A stretch of 64,000 nt of DNA from UBA6623 sp965238125 (lineage in GTDB: Bacteria; Acidobacteriota; Terriglobia; Bryobacterales; UBA6623), in the NCBI GenBank assembly GCA_965238125.1, contig OZ250179.1:4898001-4962000 (forward strand). The letters are read 5' to 3'. The translations under genes and the position numbers were made by a program. Of this stretch, positions 25,797 to 35,713 are shown piece after piece. Numbering within the stretch: the first letter of the stretch is position 1; every line of letters starts with the position of its first letter. The notes below the pieces were generated by a model, which saw only the letters and a program-made list of their open reading frames with translations, searched no databases and was not told the DNA's origin.

Positions 25797-26491
25797 CGGG
25801 AGGCCGAGTCATCGCAAGACTGTTGGCCGCGGGCGCCGCATGGGTGGGCATCGGCCTGTCGGTGACTGCCGTCAACGCCGCTGAAGTCCTTGACAGCGTG
25901 GTGGCGGTCGTCGGCGGCAACGTGGTGACATCGAGCGAAGTCGAACTTCATTTGCGACTCGAGGCGTTTCTTAGTCAGCGTCGGGTCGACCCTTCGGACG
26001 CGGCGCGGCGGCAGGTGATCGAACGTCTGATTGAAGTGAACCTAGTGGCGAAAGAGATGCGCATGACGAACTTTCCGCCGGCCAAGGATGATGAGGTCGA
26101 GCAGGAGCTGCGGGCCCTGCGCGAGCAGGACTTCGCCGACGAACTTGAGTTTCTCGAGGCGCTCGAGGCCCACTCGCTCGACGAGGACGAGCTACGGGGC
26201 TTTCTGCGGCGTCAAATGAATGTTCTCCGTTTCATTGACTTTCGCTTCCGCACCGGCCTCGATGTGAGCGCCGAGACCGTGGCGACTTATTACGATGACG
26301 TCTACACGCCGCGTGTGCGACAGCTTGAGGGCCGCGAACCGGAGCCGCTTGCCGACGTTCGCTCGCGGCTGCGGGAAGTCGTACTGCAAGAGAGAGTCGA
26401 CGAATTGCTGGATGACTGGTTGAAGCTGGTGCGGGCATCGAACCGCCTGGAGTATGTCAGGACGACCCGCGCGGCGAGTGGCGTGCAGTAG
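25793..26491 (+). CDS. SurA N-terminal-domain periplasmic chaperone-like protein
   Basis: 232 residues, TTG start overlapping the bamA stop (TTGA). A signal peptide (to about residue 29, VTAVNAAE) is followed by LDSVVAVVGGNVVTSSEVEL, the hallmark opening of SurA/PpiD chaperone domains, and a long helical region with Glu/Arg-rich helices (QRRVDPSDAARRQVIERLIE). There is no parvulin PPIase domain, so the protein would act only as a chaperone. Translational coupling to bamA suggests it delivers barrel proteins to that machine. Confidence 0.8.
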   Translation: MTGGRVIARLLAAGAAWVGIGLSVTAVNAAEVLDSVVAVVGGNVVTSSEVELHLRLEAFLSQRRVDPSDAARRQVIERLIEVNLVAKEMRMTNFPPAKDDEVEQELRALREQDFADELEFLEALEAHSLDEDELRGFLRRQMNVLRFIDFRFRTGLDVSAETVATYYDDVYTPRVRQLEGREPEPLADVRSRLREVVLQERVDELLDDWLKLVRASNRLEYVRTTRAASGVQ

Positions 26492-26506
26492 CGTCCGGGC
26501 CCGCGG

Positions 26507-26523
26507 GCGCCGGAGGCCGGCGC
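26507..26523. repeat. Short GC palindrome in intergenic gap
   Basis: GCGCCGGAGGCCGGCGC between the chaperone and tamB-like genes. It resembles in form the other dispersed REP-like palindromes and has no T-run, so it is not a classical terminator. Confidence 0.5.
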
Positions 26524-26551
26524 TATCGCGCTGATTGAACACAACGAAATC

Positions 26552-29500
26552 ATGGCCTGTTCCCTGATCAAGATGCCGCGGAACCGCTGGACGCTCGCTC
26601 TAGCGACCTTGACGGGGCTGTTGTCGCTCGGCGTAACCGGGCTGTGGGTGTTGAGTCAAAGTGATTGGTTTCAGCGGAAGGTGCGGGATCGTGTTGTGAG
26701 TGCGCTCGAAGAGGCGGCCGGGGCGCGGGTCGAGCTGGACGACTTTTCGTTCTCCCTTTTCGGACGAAGCGTCGAGATCGTGAACCTTGCGCTGCATGCC
26801 GAGGAAACCGTCGAGCCGCTTCTCGCGGTTGAATTGCTGCGGCTGGAATTCGGGCTTGAAACGTTGCTGCTGACCCGCTATTCGTTGCGCGCGTTGGAAC
26901 TGGTCGCCCCCCGATTACGGATCGAGGCCGCCGAGGACGGCTTGCCGAGGCTGCCGCAACCGCCGCCGGGCGCCGATGGCAACCTTTTTGACCTCATCGT
27001 AGGGCGCTTTGAGATCGATCGCGGGAGCATTGTGTGGGACGGCGAGCGCTACAACCTGTCCTTGTCGGCGGACGAGTTGGATATCCAAACGCGCTATGAG
27101 CGGGATGCCGGACGCTATTGGGCGAGCATTCTCGCCGGCGGCTCGGTGGGAGGTTTCGGCGAGAACTCCGCGCTGCCCTCGCGCTTGCAGGCACAGCTAT
27201 TCGTCTACCGCGACCGCGTGGAACTAACCGAGGCGACGGTGACGGTGGGGAAATCGTCGCTGCGGGCGGAAGGGGAGATCTCCGGCGGTGAAGACCCGGC
27301 CGCCGAGTTCCGCTACACGGCGGAGTTGGCGTTGAACTCGCCGCTTGTCGGGTCCCAGGCGCCTTGGTTGTCAGCGGGTTCGGCAACGGTGGAAGGCACT
27401 GTCGAGTGGCGCGGCAGTCCCGAGAGCTTGGCCTACCGCGGCGAGATCCTTATTCGCGACGCCGTGGGCGGGCAGGGCCGGACGCGGATCGAAGACGGGT
27501 CGGCTTCGACGAAGTTCTGGGGCGGAGCCGACGAGCTGACGGCGGCGCCGATCCGGATCGGCGTGCTCGGAACCGAGTTACTCGGTTCGCTTCGGATTGA
27601 AGACCCGGGCACGGCGCCGCGCTTTGAGTTCGCGGGTCATGTCGCGGAGTTCGACTGGGCCGCGAAGGCGGCGGCGGTCGACGGCGCCAACTCCGCCATG
27701 CCGTGGGGCGGAGCGCTCAGCGCCGACATCGAAGTCGACGGAACAGCGGACGCCTTCGAAGCGGCCGTGGCGATCGTGCTCGCCGACAGCGGCGTTCCGC
27801 CGGGGCGGATTCCTCTCAAAGGCGTGGCCGATCTGCGCTACCGCAGCGAGAGCGGAGTCTTTTCGATCGAGCGCTTGGATCTGGCGACGCCCTCTTCGCG
27901 GGTAACCATCAGTGGCAACCTGCGGCCGGCGGCGACCTCCGAGCTGCTGGTACAAGCGGTTTTCGACAGCGACGATGACCTGCGGGCCTTGGCGCGATTG
28001 GGAGGCCTGCCGCTGCGCGATCTTCCTTTGCGAATTGCCGGCGCGTCGGTATTCGACGGTGTCTTGCGTGGGCGTTGGAAACCTCCGGAACTGGACGATT
28101 GGAGTTTCGCCGGCCGGGCGCGGGCTCGCGACGTGCAATTGTTCGACGCGCCGTTTGACCGCTTGACGATGCACATCAACCTCTCCGCCTCGATGGCGCG
28201 CTTGCGCGAGGTCGTCTTGGAAGACGGCGGAGGACGGGCGCTCATCAGCCTTGACCTGCCGCTCCGCGACGGCGGAATTGCCTCGGACCTCGAACTGTCG
28301 GCCGATCTTACGGTCGAAAATTTGCCGACGGCACGAATCCTGCAAGCTGTCGGTACGCCGGGGCCGGTCAGCGGAACCGTGAGCGGCACGTTGGCCTTGC
28401 GCGGCACGGCCGCCAACCCGCGCACGACGGCCGAATTCGAGATTCAAAACGGCGTCGCCTGGGATCTTCCTTTTGACCGTTTTTCCGGGAACGTCGAACA
28501 TAAGCCGGGACGGCTCACCTTGCAAGAGATAGTCTTGGCGAACGGCGATGCGCGGATGGAAGCCGACGCCCGCTTCGACTCGGAAACACAACAATTCCGG
28601 CTCGGTTTGCGGACGCGCGCTTGGCCGCTGGGGGCCCTTCCCATTGTCGAATCGGGGGCGGAAGACATAGGCGGGGTCGTCCGCCTCGACTTGAGTGGTT
28701 CGGGGAAGTTCGGGAAAGAGGACATTTTCGACCAACTGTGGTTGAGGGGCGAATGGGAGATCCAAGATCTCTCGGTGGCCGACCGCGCTCTAGGCAAGTT
28801 AACGGGGGCGATTGAAACGATCGGCGACGAAGTTGCGCTCGATTGGCGGGGCGAAATTCTCGACGGGCATTTCGAGGGCAAGGCCGCGCTGACCCCGCGA
28901 GGCGCCCTCACGGGCGAGGCCCGCTTTGAAGACGTAAGCGCCGTCGCGCTGACCCGGCTGGTCGGCTTGCCGCTCGAAAGCCTTTCCGGGCAGGTGGCGG
29001 GGAATTGCACGTTCTCGAACGCGTCGCCGCGGCTGGAGGATTTTCGGGCCGAAGGCGTCATCGCCAAGCTGGAAGCGGGGCTGTCGGAAATTCCCGGGGC
29101 CGAACGCGGCTACGAAATCTGGAATCCTTTCCCGATGCGCTGGAGTTTCGCCGAGCGACGCCTGCGGCTCGATCGTATGCGGTTGCTGGGCGAGGGCACC
29201 GATATCGAAATCAATGGAACAGTCGAGTTCGCCGAACCGGGGAAGATCGACGTCGATGTCTCGGGCACGTTCAATCTCGCGGCGGTGGAAAGTTTTCGTC
29301 CCGAGATCACGGCCTCGGGAAGCTCCACCGTCGAGGTCCACATCGGCGGCGTGCCCGACAACCCTATCATCGATGGGCGCGTGCAACTCAAGGACGGGAC
29401 GCTGCGGTCGGAGGATTTCCCCAACGGGCTAAGCCAAATCAACGGGCGGGTGATTTTCAACGGCGACCGGGCCCGCATCGAAGAGGTGACGGCGGCGACC

Positions 29501-30535
29501 GGCGGCGGGACGCTGCGGCTCACCGGCAACGCCGACTTCGCCGAGAACACCGTGCGCTACCGCGTCGACGCCGAAGCCGACCGCGTACGCGTGCGCTATG
29601 GTGATTCGGTTTCGACGATCCTGAACGGGAAGTTGACGCTCTCCGGCGTGGACCTGCGGGCGCTGCTCGGCGGCGAGGTCGTCATCCATAAGGCCTCGAT
29701 CAGTCCGGAAGTGGACTTGGGCCGTATTCTCGCCGCCCTCGGTGAGCCGACCGTGACGCCGCCGAGTAGCCCGGTGCTGTCGAACTTGCAGCTCAATATC
29801 CAAGTTGGGTCGGTTCCCGACCTCGATGTCGAAACGTCGCTGGTGCGTGATATGGAATCGCGCATCGACCTGCGCGTCACCGGTACGGCGCTGCAACCGT
29901 CGCTGCTGGGACGCGTCAGCATCACCGAGGGCCGGGTGGGGTTTCATGGCACGACCTATCGCATCAATCGCGGCGACATCGATTTCGTCAATCCGTTTCG
30001 TATTGAGCCGAACGTGAATTTCGAGTTGGAAACGCGCGTGCGCGACGTGGACGTGGCGTTGTTTCTCTCCGGGCCGGCGCGGAAGATGCACCTCAGTTTC
30101 CGTTCCGACCCGCCGCTGCAATTCAACGAACTAGTGAGTTTGATCGCGGCCGGGCGCGCGCCGAGTCAGGATCCGGTCTTCGCGGCTCGCCAGGCCGTCG
30201 AGCAGCAGCACCTGCTGCGAGCCGGCGCCGGCACGGTGTTGTCGAACGCTTTGTCGCGGCCGGTGTCGAGTCGCCTGCGACGATTTTTCGGCGTCAGCCG
30301 ATTGCGCGTGGATCCGCAGGTCGGCGGGGCGGAGTCCGACACCAGCGCCCGAATCGCCACCGAGCAGCAAATCACCAGCGACTTGACGCTGATTTACAGC
30401 TACGATCTCTCGTCGGCGCAGCAGCAGGCCGTGCGCGTCGAGTGGGCGCCGAATCGGCGCTGGTCGATCATCTTTACGCGCGACGAGAATGGCTTGGTGG
30501 GGGGGGATTTCCTCTACAAGAAACGGCTGCGTTGA
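26552..30535 (+). CDS. tamB: TamB-like translocation/assembly module protein
   Basis: 1,327 residues. The N-terminal membrane anchor (LALATLTGLLSLGVTGLWVL) is followed by an AsmA-like start (DFSFSLFGRSVEIVNLALH). The rest is a very long beta-rich periplasmic region with repeated 'G.l.l.G' strands, and the conserved TamB C-terminal domain (PNVNFELETRVRDVDVALFL, SGPARKMHLSFRSDPPL, ELVSLIAAGRAPSQDP) lies near 1160-1250. Such proteins span the periplasm and work with an Omp85 partner or in lipid transport. An alternative start at 26573 is possible. Placement after bamA and the chaperone makes an envelope-assembly operon. Confidence 0.88.
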   Translation: MACSLIKMPRNRWTLALATLTGLLSLGVTGLWVLSQSDWFQRKVRDRVVSALEEAAGARVELDDFSFSLFGRSVEIVNLALHAEETVEPLLAVELLRLEFGLETLLLTRYSLRALELVAPRLRIEAAEDGLPRLPQPPPGADGNLFDLIVGRFEIDRGSIVWDGERYNLSLSADELDIQTRYERDAGRYWASILAGGSVGGFGENSALPSRLQAQLFVYRDRVELTEATVTVGKSSLRAEGEISGGEDPAAEFRYTAELALNSPLVGSQAPWLSAGSATVEGTVEWRGSPESLAYRGEILIRDAVGGQGRTRIEDGSASTKFWGGADELTAAPIRIGVLGTELLGSLRIEDPGTAPRFEFAGHVAEFDWAAKAAAVDGANSAMPWGGALSADIEVDGTADAFEAAVAIVLADSGVPPGRIPLKGVADLRYRSESGVFSIERLDLATPSSRVTISGNLRPAATSELLVQAVFDSDDDLRALARLGGLPLRDLPLRIAGASVFDGVLRGRWKPPELDDWSFAGRARARDVQLFDAPFDRLTMHINLSASMARLREVVLEDGGGRALISLDLPLRDGGIASDLELSADLTVENLPTARILQAVGTPGPVSGTVSGTLALRGTAANPRTTAEFEIQNGVAWDLPFDRFSGNVEHKPGRLTLQEIVLANGDARMEADARFDSETQQFRLGLRTRAWPLGALPIVESGAEDIGGVVRLDLSGSGKFGKEDIFDQLWLRGEWEIQDLSVADRALGKLTGAIETIGDEVALDWRGEILDGHFEGKAALTPRGALTGEARFEDVSAVALTRLVGLPLESLSGQVAGNCTFSNASPRLEDFRAEGVIAKLEAGLSEIPGAERGYEIWNPFPMRWSFAERRLRLDRMRLLGEGTDIEINGTVEFAEPGKIDVDVSGTFNLAAVESFRPEITASGSSTVEVHIGGVPDNPIIDGRVQLKDGTLRSEDFPNGLSQINGRVIFNGDRARIEEVTAATGGGTLRLTGNADFAENTVRYRVDAEADRVRVRYGDSVSTILNGKLTLSGVDLRALLGGEVVIHKASISPEVDLGRILAALGEPTVTPPSSPVLSNLQLNIQVGSVPDLDVETSLVRDMESRIDLRVTGTALQPSLLGRVSITEGRVGFHGTTYRINRGDIDFVNPFRIEPNVNFELETRVRDVDVALFLSGPARKMHLSFRSDPPLQFNELVSLIAAGRAPSQDPVFAARQAVEQQHLLRAGAGTVLSNALSRPVSSRLRRFFGVSRLRVDPQVGGAESDTSARIATEQQITSDLTLIYSYDLSSAQQQAVRVEWAPNRRWSIIFTRDENGLVGGDFLYKKRLR

Positions 30536-30568
30536 ACCGGCGGCGCGCATGCGGCACAAACCGGCAGC

Positions 30569-31219
30569 GTGAAGAATTGGGCGGAGTTGCGGCATCGCAT
30601 GGTCGTCGATCAACTCGAGCGGCGCGGGATTCGTGACCGGCGGGTGCTCGATGCGATGGAGCGGCTGCCCCGTCACGAGTTCGTTCCCGACGGGCTTCGG
30701 TCGCGCGCCTACGAGGACGAGCCCCAGCGGATCGGCTCGGGGCAGACGATTTCGCAGCCTTATATTGTCGCCGCCATGGCGGAGGCACTCACCCTCGGCG
30801 GCCATGAAAAAGTTCTCGAGGTCGGCGCGGGCTCGGGATACGCGGCGGCCGTGTTGGGGGCTTTGGCCTCGGAGGTCTACGCGATCGAGCTCGAGGTAGC
30901 CTTGGCCCGTACCGCTCGTGAAAACCTGGAGCGCGCCGGTTGCGGCGGTCGCGTGACGATCATTTGCGGCGACGGCACGTTGGGGTATCCCGAGCAATCT
31001 CCCTTTCAGGCGATTTCGGTGGCTGCCGCCGCGCCCGACATACCGCCGGCGCTGATCGAGCAACTCGATCCCGAGGGAGGGCGGCTGGTCATTCCGCTCG
31101 GGTCGGCCCGGGACCAAGAGTTGCGGCTGATTCGAAAGATGGGGAAGGAACTCGAAACCACCGTAGTAACCGGCTGCCGTTTCGTGCCGCTGCGCGGTCC
31201 GCGCGGCTGGGGCGGCTGA
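30569..31219 (+). CDS. pcm: Protein-L-isoaspartate O-methyltransferase
   Basis: 216 residues, GTG start. It repairs isoaspartyl residues in aged proteins by S-adenosylmethionine-dependent methylation. Family motifs: VDQLERRGIRDRRVLDAM, RLPRHEFVP, GSGQTISQPYIVAAMAEAL, the SAM site VLEVGAGSGYAAAVL, and RLVIPLG near the end. It follows tamB by 33 bp on the same strand and may share its transcript. Confidence 0.94.
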   Translation: MKNWAELRHRMVVDQLERRGIRDRRVLDAMERLPRHEFVPDGLRSRAYEDEPQRIGSGQTISQPYIVAAMAEALTLGGHEKVLEVGAGSGYAAAVLGALASEVYAIELEVALARTARENLERAGCGGRVTIICGDGTLGYPEQSPFQAISVAAAAPDIPPALIEQLDPEGGRLVIPLGSARDQELRLIRKMGKELETTVVTGCRFVPLRGPRGWGG

Positions 31220-31275
31220 GCGGGGTTCGGCGTGGGCCGGCATCGATCTTGAATCGGCCCGACCGCCGTCCGGGG

Positions 31276-32853
31276 CTACTTCTCTAAGAAAAAGTGATCG
31301 ACAAAGAGGGCGTCGATGCCGGAGGCGTAGAAGCTGCGCACGGCCGCCCGGGGGTCGCTCACCAGTGGCTCGCCAAACAGATTGAACGACGTGTTGTAGA
31401 GGACCGGCAAGCCGCTCGATTTGCCGGCGGCGTGCAGCAGCGACCAGTAGAGCGGATTGTCCTCGCGATGCACCGCATGGACGCGGATGCGGTCGCCGTC
31501 GAGCAGCGCGGCCTGGAACGTCTCGCGGTGCGATTCGCGCACACGGCTTACCGTGGCCAGATGGCGTGCGTTCGCGCCGCAATCGAAGTACTCCGAGGCC
31601 AGTTCCTCGGGAACCGAGGCCGCGAACTTTCGAAACGGCTCGCGCTTCTTGATATAGACGTTGAGGTTCTCGCTCGAATAGGGATTCAGCGGCGAGGCCA
31701 GGATGCTGCGATTCCCCAGCGCGCGAGGGCCGAATTCCGTGCGGCCTTGAAACCACGCCACGATCTGATGGTCGGCGAGTTTTTCCACCGCCGTGTTGAC
31801 GACCTCTTCGCCGGTCATCAGGTATTGGAAGCGCAGCTTGCAGTTTTCGAGAACTTGCTTGACCTGTTCGCCGTCGTAGGCCGGCCCGAGGCACAGCGTT
31901 CCGAGCGGCTTGCGTTCGGCCTGGCGCAGGACCTGATGCCAAGCGTAGAAGGCGCAGCCGATCGCAGTCCCGGCATTGCCCGCGACCGGCTGCACCCAGA
32001 CGTTGTCAAACTTTCCGGAGCGCTCGACCGCCGCGACCAGCAGAGCGTTCAGCGCCAGCCCGCCTCCCAGGCAAAGGTTTTCACCCTCGCCGACCATTGC
32101 GACCACGACCGCCTCGACCGCGCCTTGCACGCCGGCGGCGAGATCGGCCCGCTCTTCCTCGGAGAGTTCCGCGCCCCGCTCAAGGCCCAGACGTTCGAAA
32201 AACCGATCGCTGAACCCACCTCGCGCGCTTCGGGAAGCATCGAAGCAAGCGTGATCCACCTGCGGACGACCCGCACGGGCTCCGCCCAGCATCTCGATCA
32301 TCGGTTCCACAAAACGCGAGCCGCCGCCGCGCGAAAGCCATTGCACTTTGTGCTCTTCGCGCCCGCCGCGGAACCCCAACAATTCGGTTACACGGCTGTA
32401 AAACGCCGCCGGAGAATCGGGAGCATAAAGCTCGTCGCTCAGGTCGAGCCGCGGCCCCTCGGCGCTCCACCACGCTCCCGATCGCATATCGCCGCGCCGG
32501 TCGAGCGTCAGCACTTCGGCTTTTTCAAACGGCGAGGGATAAAACGCCGCCGCCGCGTGGGCGACATGGTGATCGGCGATGACGATGCGGCTGTTGGGAA
32601 ACAGCGACTTGACGTGCAGATGAAACGGCGAGCCCTCGGGCGCGCCCAGCGGCCGCGCCAGCGCCACGCAGTCGAGTTCGTCGGTATCGACCTCGGCGAT
32701 GGCGAGGCAGGCGTCCACGGCGTGTTGCGGCAACCCGCCGGGATGAGGACGCCGCAACAGCTTTTCTTCCTCGATCGCGGCGACGATCTCGCCGTCTCGC
32801 AGCAGCGCCGCGGCCCCATCGTGCAACAGCCCGCCGATGCCCAGAGTCAACAT
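31276..32853 (-). CDS. Carbamoyltransferase, NodU/CmcH/TobZ family
   Basis: 525 residues. N-terminal Kae1-like domain: LGIGGLLHDGAAALLRDGEI, metal-binding ADHHVAHAAAAFYPSPFEKA, GRRE-type region HKVQWLS, and the phosphate-binding CLGGGLALNALLVAAV. C-terminal YrdC-like domain: GRTEFGPRALGNRSILASP and PVLYNTSFNLFGEPLV. The family transfers carbamoyl from carbamoyl phosphate through carbamoyl-AMP to hydroxyls of antibiotics or glycans. No biosynthetic cluster surrounds it; the ATG overlaps the gltX stop by one base, so it is the last gene of the housekeeping operon. Substrate unknown. Confidence 0.92.
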   Translation of the reverse strand: MLTLGIGGLLHDGAAALLRDGEIVAAIEEEKLLRRPHPGGLPQHAVDACLAIAEVDTDELDCVALARPLGAPEGSPFHLHVKSLFPNSRIVIADHHVAHAAAAFYPSPFEKAEVLTLDRRGDMRSGAWWSAEGPRLDLSDELYAPDSPAAFYSRVTELLGFRGGREEHKVQWLSRGGGSRFVEPMIEMLGGARAGRPQVDHACFDASRSARGGFSDRFFERLGLERGAELSEEERADLAAGVQGAVEAVVVAMVGEGENLCLGGGLALNALLVAAVERSGKFDNVWVQPVAGNAGTAIGCAFYAWHQVLRQAERKPLGTLCLGPAYDGEQVKQVLENCKLRFQYLMTGEEVVNTAVEKLADHQIVAWFQGRTEFGPRALGNRSILASPLNPYSSENLNVYIKKREPFRKFAASVPEELASEYFDCGANARHLATVSRVRESHRETFQAALLDGDRIRVHAVHREDNPLYWSLLHAAGKSSGLPVLYNTSFNLFGEPLVSDPRAAVRSFYASGIDALFVDHFFLEK

Positions 32854-34301
32854 CAGGCGCGCTCCAACCTTTCGATGACCCGGTCGCGACCCAGAGTAGC
32901 GAAAATCGCGAAGGCGCTCGGACCCGCCGATTGCCCGGTCAGCGCGGCGCGGGAGGCGTTGATGATCAGACCGAGCTTCGCTCCTCGCTCGGCCGCCAAG
33001 CCGCGGACTTCGTTCTCGACGTTTTCCTCGCTGAAGTCGTCCTCGTCAAGGGGCTTGAGGCGCTCGGCCAACTCGTGCAGCGATTCCCGCGCGCCCTCTT
33101 TTTCGAAATTCTTGCGCGTCTTCGTTTCCATCTCGAATTCATCGGAAAAATACGCCGCGCCTTTTTCACCGAAATCGCGCAGCGTCAGGTAGCGCGCGCG
33201 CAGCAAATCGATTGTCTTGATCAGCCAGTCGCGCCCCTCGCCGACAAACTCCGGATTCCACAGGTCATCGGCGATCAACTGCTTCTCGACGTAATGGACG
33301 AGATCCTCGATGTCGATCGCTCGCAGGTGTTGACCGTTGACCCACAGCGCTTTGGGGTCGGCCCAGCTTTGCTCCTCCGACTCGTCGAACGTGACCACGG
33401 CGTTGCCGCGCTGAATGCCGGAGATCGAAAAGGCTTCGAGCAGTTCTTCCGGGGTGAAAATTTCGCGGTCGTCCTTGGCCGACCAACCGAGCAAGCTGAG
33501 ATAGTTCACCAGTCCGCGCCCGAGAAAACCGCGGTCGCGATAAGTTGTCAAATTCACGATCGGGCCGTGCTTGCGTTTGGAAAGTTTCGAACCGTCCGGA
33601 CCCAGCAACAAAGGCAAGTGCCCGAAAGTCGGCAGCTTAAAATCGAGCGCCTCAAACAGCAGGATGTGCTTGAACGTGTTCATCAAATGATCCTGCCCGC
33701 GAATGACGTGGCTGATTTCAAGCTCGCGATCATCGACGCAGGAAGCCAAGTGATCGGTCGGCGAGCCGTCGCCGCGCCGCAGGGCGAAATCCTCGATGTC
33801 TTCGATCTTGCGCGACTGGTTGCCGAAGATCATATCCTCGAACTCGATCACGCGGCCCGACTCGCGCGGCACCTGAAAACGCAGCACGAAGGGTTCGCCT
33901 GCCTCGGCCCGCCGGTCGCTCTCGTCGCGGCTCAGCTCGCGCATCCCGGGGTTCGCGAGCCAAGGGCCGTCTTGCTTGTCGGCCGCGGCGGAACCTTCCC
34001 GCGGAGGAGTGAAATCGCGGTACGCCGCGCCGGAGGCGAGAAGCTGCGCGGCCCCTTTGTCGTGGAACTCGCGCGCGCCGGATTGATAATAATCCTCGTC
34101 CCAGGGCATCTCGAGAAACAACAGCCCGCTGATGATCGACTTGATGGCTTCTTTCGTGCTGCGCTCGACGTCAGTGTCGTCGATCCGCAAAACGACTTTG
34201 CCGCCCTGCTGACGAGCGAACAGCCAGTTGAAGATGAAGGTTCTCGCGCCGCCGATATGGAGAAACCCGGTCGGCGCGGGAGCAAAACGAACTCGTATCA
34301 T
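32853..34301 (-). CDS. gltX: Glutamyl-tRNA synthetase
   Basis: 482 residues from ATG at 34301 (an open extension to 34343 precedes the conserved start MIRVRFAPAPTG). Class I synthetase with the HIGH motif as HIGG in PTGFLHIGGARTFIFN and KMSKS as SKLSKRKHGP. Other blocks: GQDHLMNTFKHILL, GHLPLLLGPDG, NYLSLLGWSAKDDREIF. The C-terminal anticodon-binding domain is of normal size. It charges tRNA-Glu (and possibly tRNA-Gln). About 100 bp after ispF, same strand. Confidence 0.95.
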   Translation of the reverse strand: MIRVRFAPAPTGFLHIGGARTFIFNWLFARQQGGKVVLRIDDTDVERSTKEAIKSIISGLLFLEMPWDEDYYQSGAREFHDKGAAQLLASGAAYRDFTPPREGSAAADKQDGPWLANPGMRELSRDESDRRAEAGEPFVLRFQVPRESGRVIEFEDMIFGNQSRKIEDIEDFALRRGDGSPTDHLASCVDDRELEISHVIRGQDHLMNTFKHILLFEALDFKLPTFGHLPLLLGPDGSKLSKRKHGPIVNLTTYRDRGFLGRGLVNYLSLLGWSAKDDREIFTPEELLEAFSISGIQRGNAVVTFDESEEQSWADPKALWVNGQHLRAIDIEDLVHYVEKQLIADDLWNPEFVGEGRDWLIKTIDLLRARYLTLRDFGEKGAAYFSDEFEMETKTRKNFEKEGARESLHELAERLKPLDEDDFSEENVENEVRGLAAERGAKLGLIINASRAALTGQSAGPSAFAIFATLGRDRVIERLERA

Positions 34302-34397
34302 GGGAAGCGAAGGGGGGAGCCGAGTAACTAGCCAGTATAGCAATCGGTCGAGAAATCAGAGCCGCTCGCGGGGTCGGCGGAAGCAGCAGACCAAGGG

Positions 34398-34898
34398 TTA
34401 CCCGTCGTCATCCTCGGGGCGCGAAATCACCGCGACCGCGTGCGCTTCGGCCGACAGACCTTCCCCCACCGCGCCCAGCCCCTCGGCGGTCTTAGCCTTG
34501 ATGCTGATTCGATCCGCGTCCACGTCGAGTACCGTCGCCACCCTTTCCCGCATGCGGTCGCGAAAGGGAGCCAGTTTCGGCTGCTCGATCACGATCACGA
34601 CATCGGCGTTCACGATGCGGTAACGCCGTTCGCGAACCGCGGCGGCGGCATGTTGGAGAAAGATCGCGCTGTCGGCGTCTTTCCAACGCGCGTCCGAGGG
34701 AGGGAAGAATTGCCCGATGTCTCCGAGACCCGCCGCCCCCAAAAGCGCGTCGGTCAAGGCATGAAAGACGACGTCGCCGTCCGAATGTCCTTGTAAACCC
34801 TTCTCGAAGGGAATCACAACACCGCCCAAGATCAACTCGCGGCCCTCAACCAGGCGGTGCGAGTCGTAACCGATCCCGCTGCGATATTCCAGACTCAT
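34398..34898 (-). CDS. ispF: 2-C-methyl-D-erythritol 2,4-cyclodiphosphate synthase
   Basis: 166 residues, fifth step of the MEP isoprenoid pathway. Metal ligands Asp/His in GIGYDSHRL and His in GHSDGDVVFHALTDAL; further family blocks GDIGQFFPPSD, NADVVIVIEQPKLAP and KTAEGLGAVGEG. It lies 75 bp downstream of ispD, its pathway neighbour. Confidence 0.95.
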   Translation of the reverse strand: MSLEYRSGIGYDSHRLVEGRELILGGVVIPFEKGLQGHSDGDVVFHALTDALLGAAGLGDIGQFFPPSDARWKDADSAIFLQHAAAAVRERRYRIVNADVVIVIEQPKLAPFRDRMRERVATVLDVDADRISIKAKTAEGLGAVGEGLSAEAHAVAVISRPEDDDG

Positions 34899-34973
34899 GG
34901 CAGTTGGGGACGCGCGGCGAAAAACGCGACGAACCAGTTTCGGCGTCCGCCGGGCGTGTTCTCGACGACCCGG

Positions 34974-35708
34974 CTAAGTCGACTCCCTTCGCGCGTTTCC
35001 ACGGTCGGCTTCCTCTTCGTAAAAGAGCCGAGCCAACGCCATATCGGTCGGTCGGGTGATCTTGATGTTGCGGTCGCTGCCGAGCAGAACGTGAACGTCC
35101 TCGCCCAGGTGCTCGACCAGACTCGCTTCGTCGGTGCCGACAAAACGGTCGGCCTCGGCTTGCTCGAACGCCTTGCGCAACAACGGCAGACGGAACGCCT
35201 GCGGCGTCTGCGCTAAGACAATCCGTTCGCGAAACAAAGTCGATTGGATGAGGGTCCGTTCGACCCGCTTGACCGTATCAACCGGCGGCAGCCCGAGAAT
35301 CGCGGCCCCTTTTTCGGCCGCCTCACCGAGCACCTGCTCGATCTGCGAAACCGTAACAAACGGGCGGACAGCATCATGCACGGCGACGACTTCAGTGTCA
35401 ATGTCGACAAGCGCGAGACAGTTGCCGACCGACTCTTGGCGATTGCGCCCCCCGGCGACCAAGCGCACCGGCGTCGGGTAGTCTTGCTGCCGCAACTGCT
35501 CCTGAAAGGCGTCGATATCTTCCGCGCGCAGGGCAATCAAGATTTCGTCCACCGGCGGCGCCGCCACGAACTTGCGGACGGTATGCAGCAAAATCGGCTC
35601 GCCGGCGAGTAACATGAACTGCTTGCGGCTGGTGCCGGAGACCTCCGGCGAGGGTTTACCCATGCGCGTCCCCAGCCCGGCGGCCGGAATGATGGCGGCG
35701 GCTTTCAT
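34974..35708 (-). CDS. ispD: 2-C-methyl-D-erythritol 4-phosphate cytidylyltransferase
   Basis: 244 residues from ATG at 35708 (TTG at 35717 is also in frame but overlaps the preceding stop). It transfers CMP to MEP. Signature AAIIPAAGLGTRMG with the Lys of RKQFML, then ALVDIDTEVVAVHDAVRPFV, TQTPQAFRL-type AQTPQAFRLPLL and TDEASLVEHLG. It starts five bases after the stop of the PIN/TRAM gene, so coupled translation is likely. Confidence 0.95.
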   Translation of the reverse strand: MKAAAIIPAAGLGTRMGKPSPEVSGTSRKQFMLLAGEPILLHTVRKFVAAPPVDEILIALRAEDIDAFQEQLRQQDYPTPVRLVAGGRNRQESVGNCLALVDIDTEVVAVHDAVRPFVTVSQIEQVLGEAAEKGAAILGLPPVDTVKRVERTLIQSTLFRERIVLAQTPQAFRLPLLRKAFEQAEADRFVGTDEASLVEHLGEDVHVLLGSDRNIKITRPTDMALARLFYEEEADRGNARREST

Positions 35709-35713
35709 GGTCT

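Noticed and set aside
31294..33192. 632-codon open frame on the plus strand
   Set aside because: It is exactly antisense to the carbamoyltransferase gene and the end of gltX; its translation has no family resemblance and arises from GC-rich third positions.
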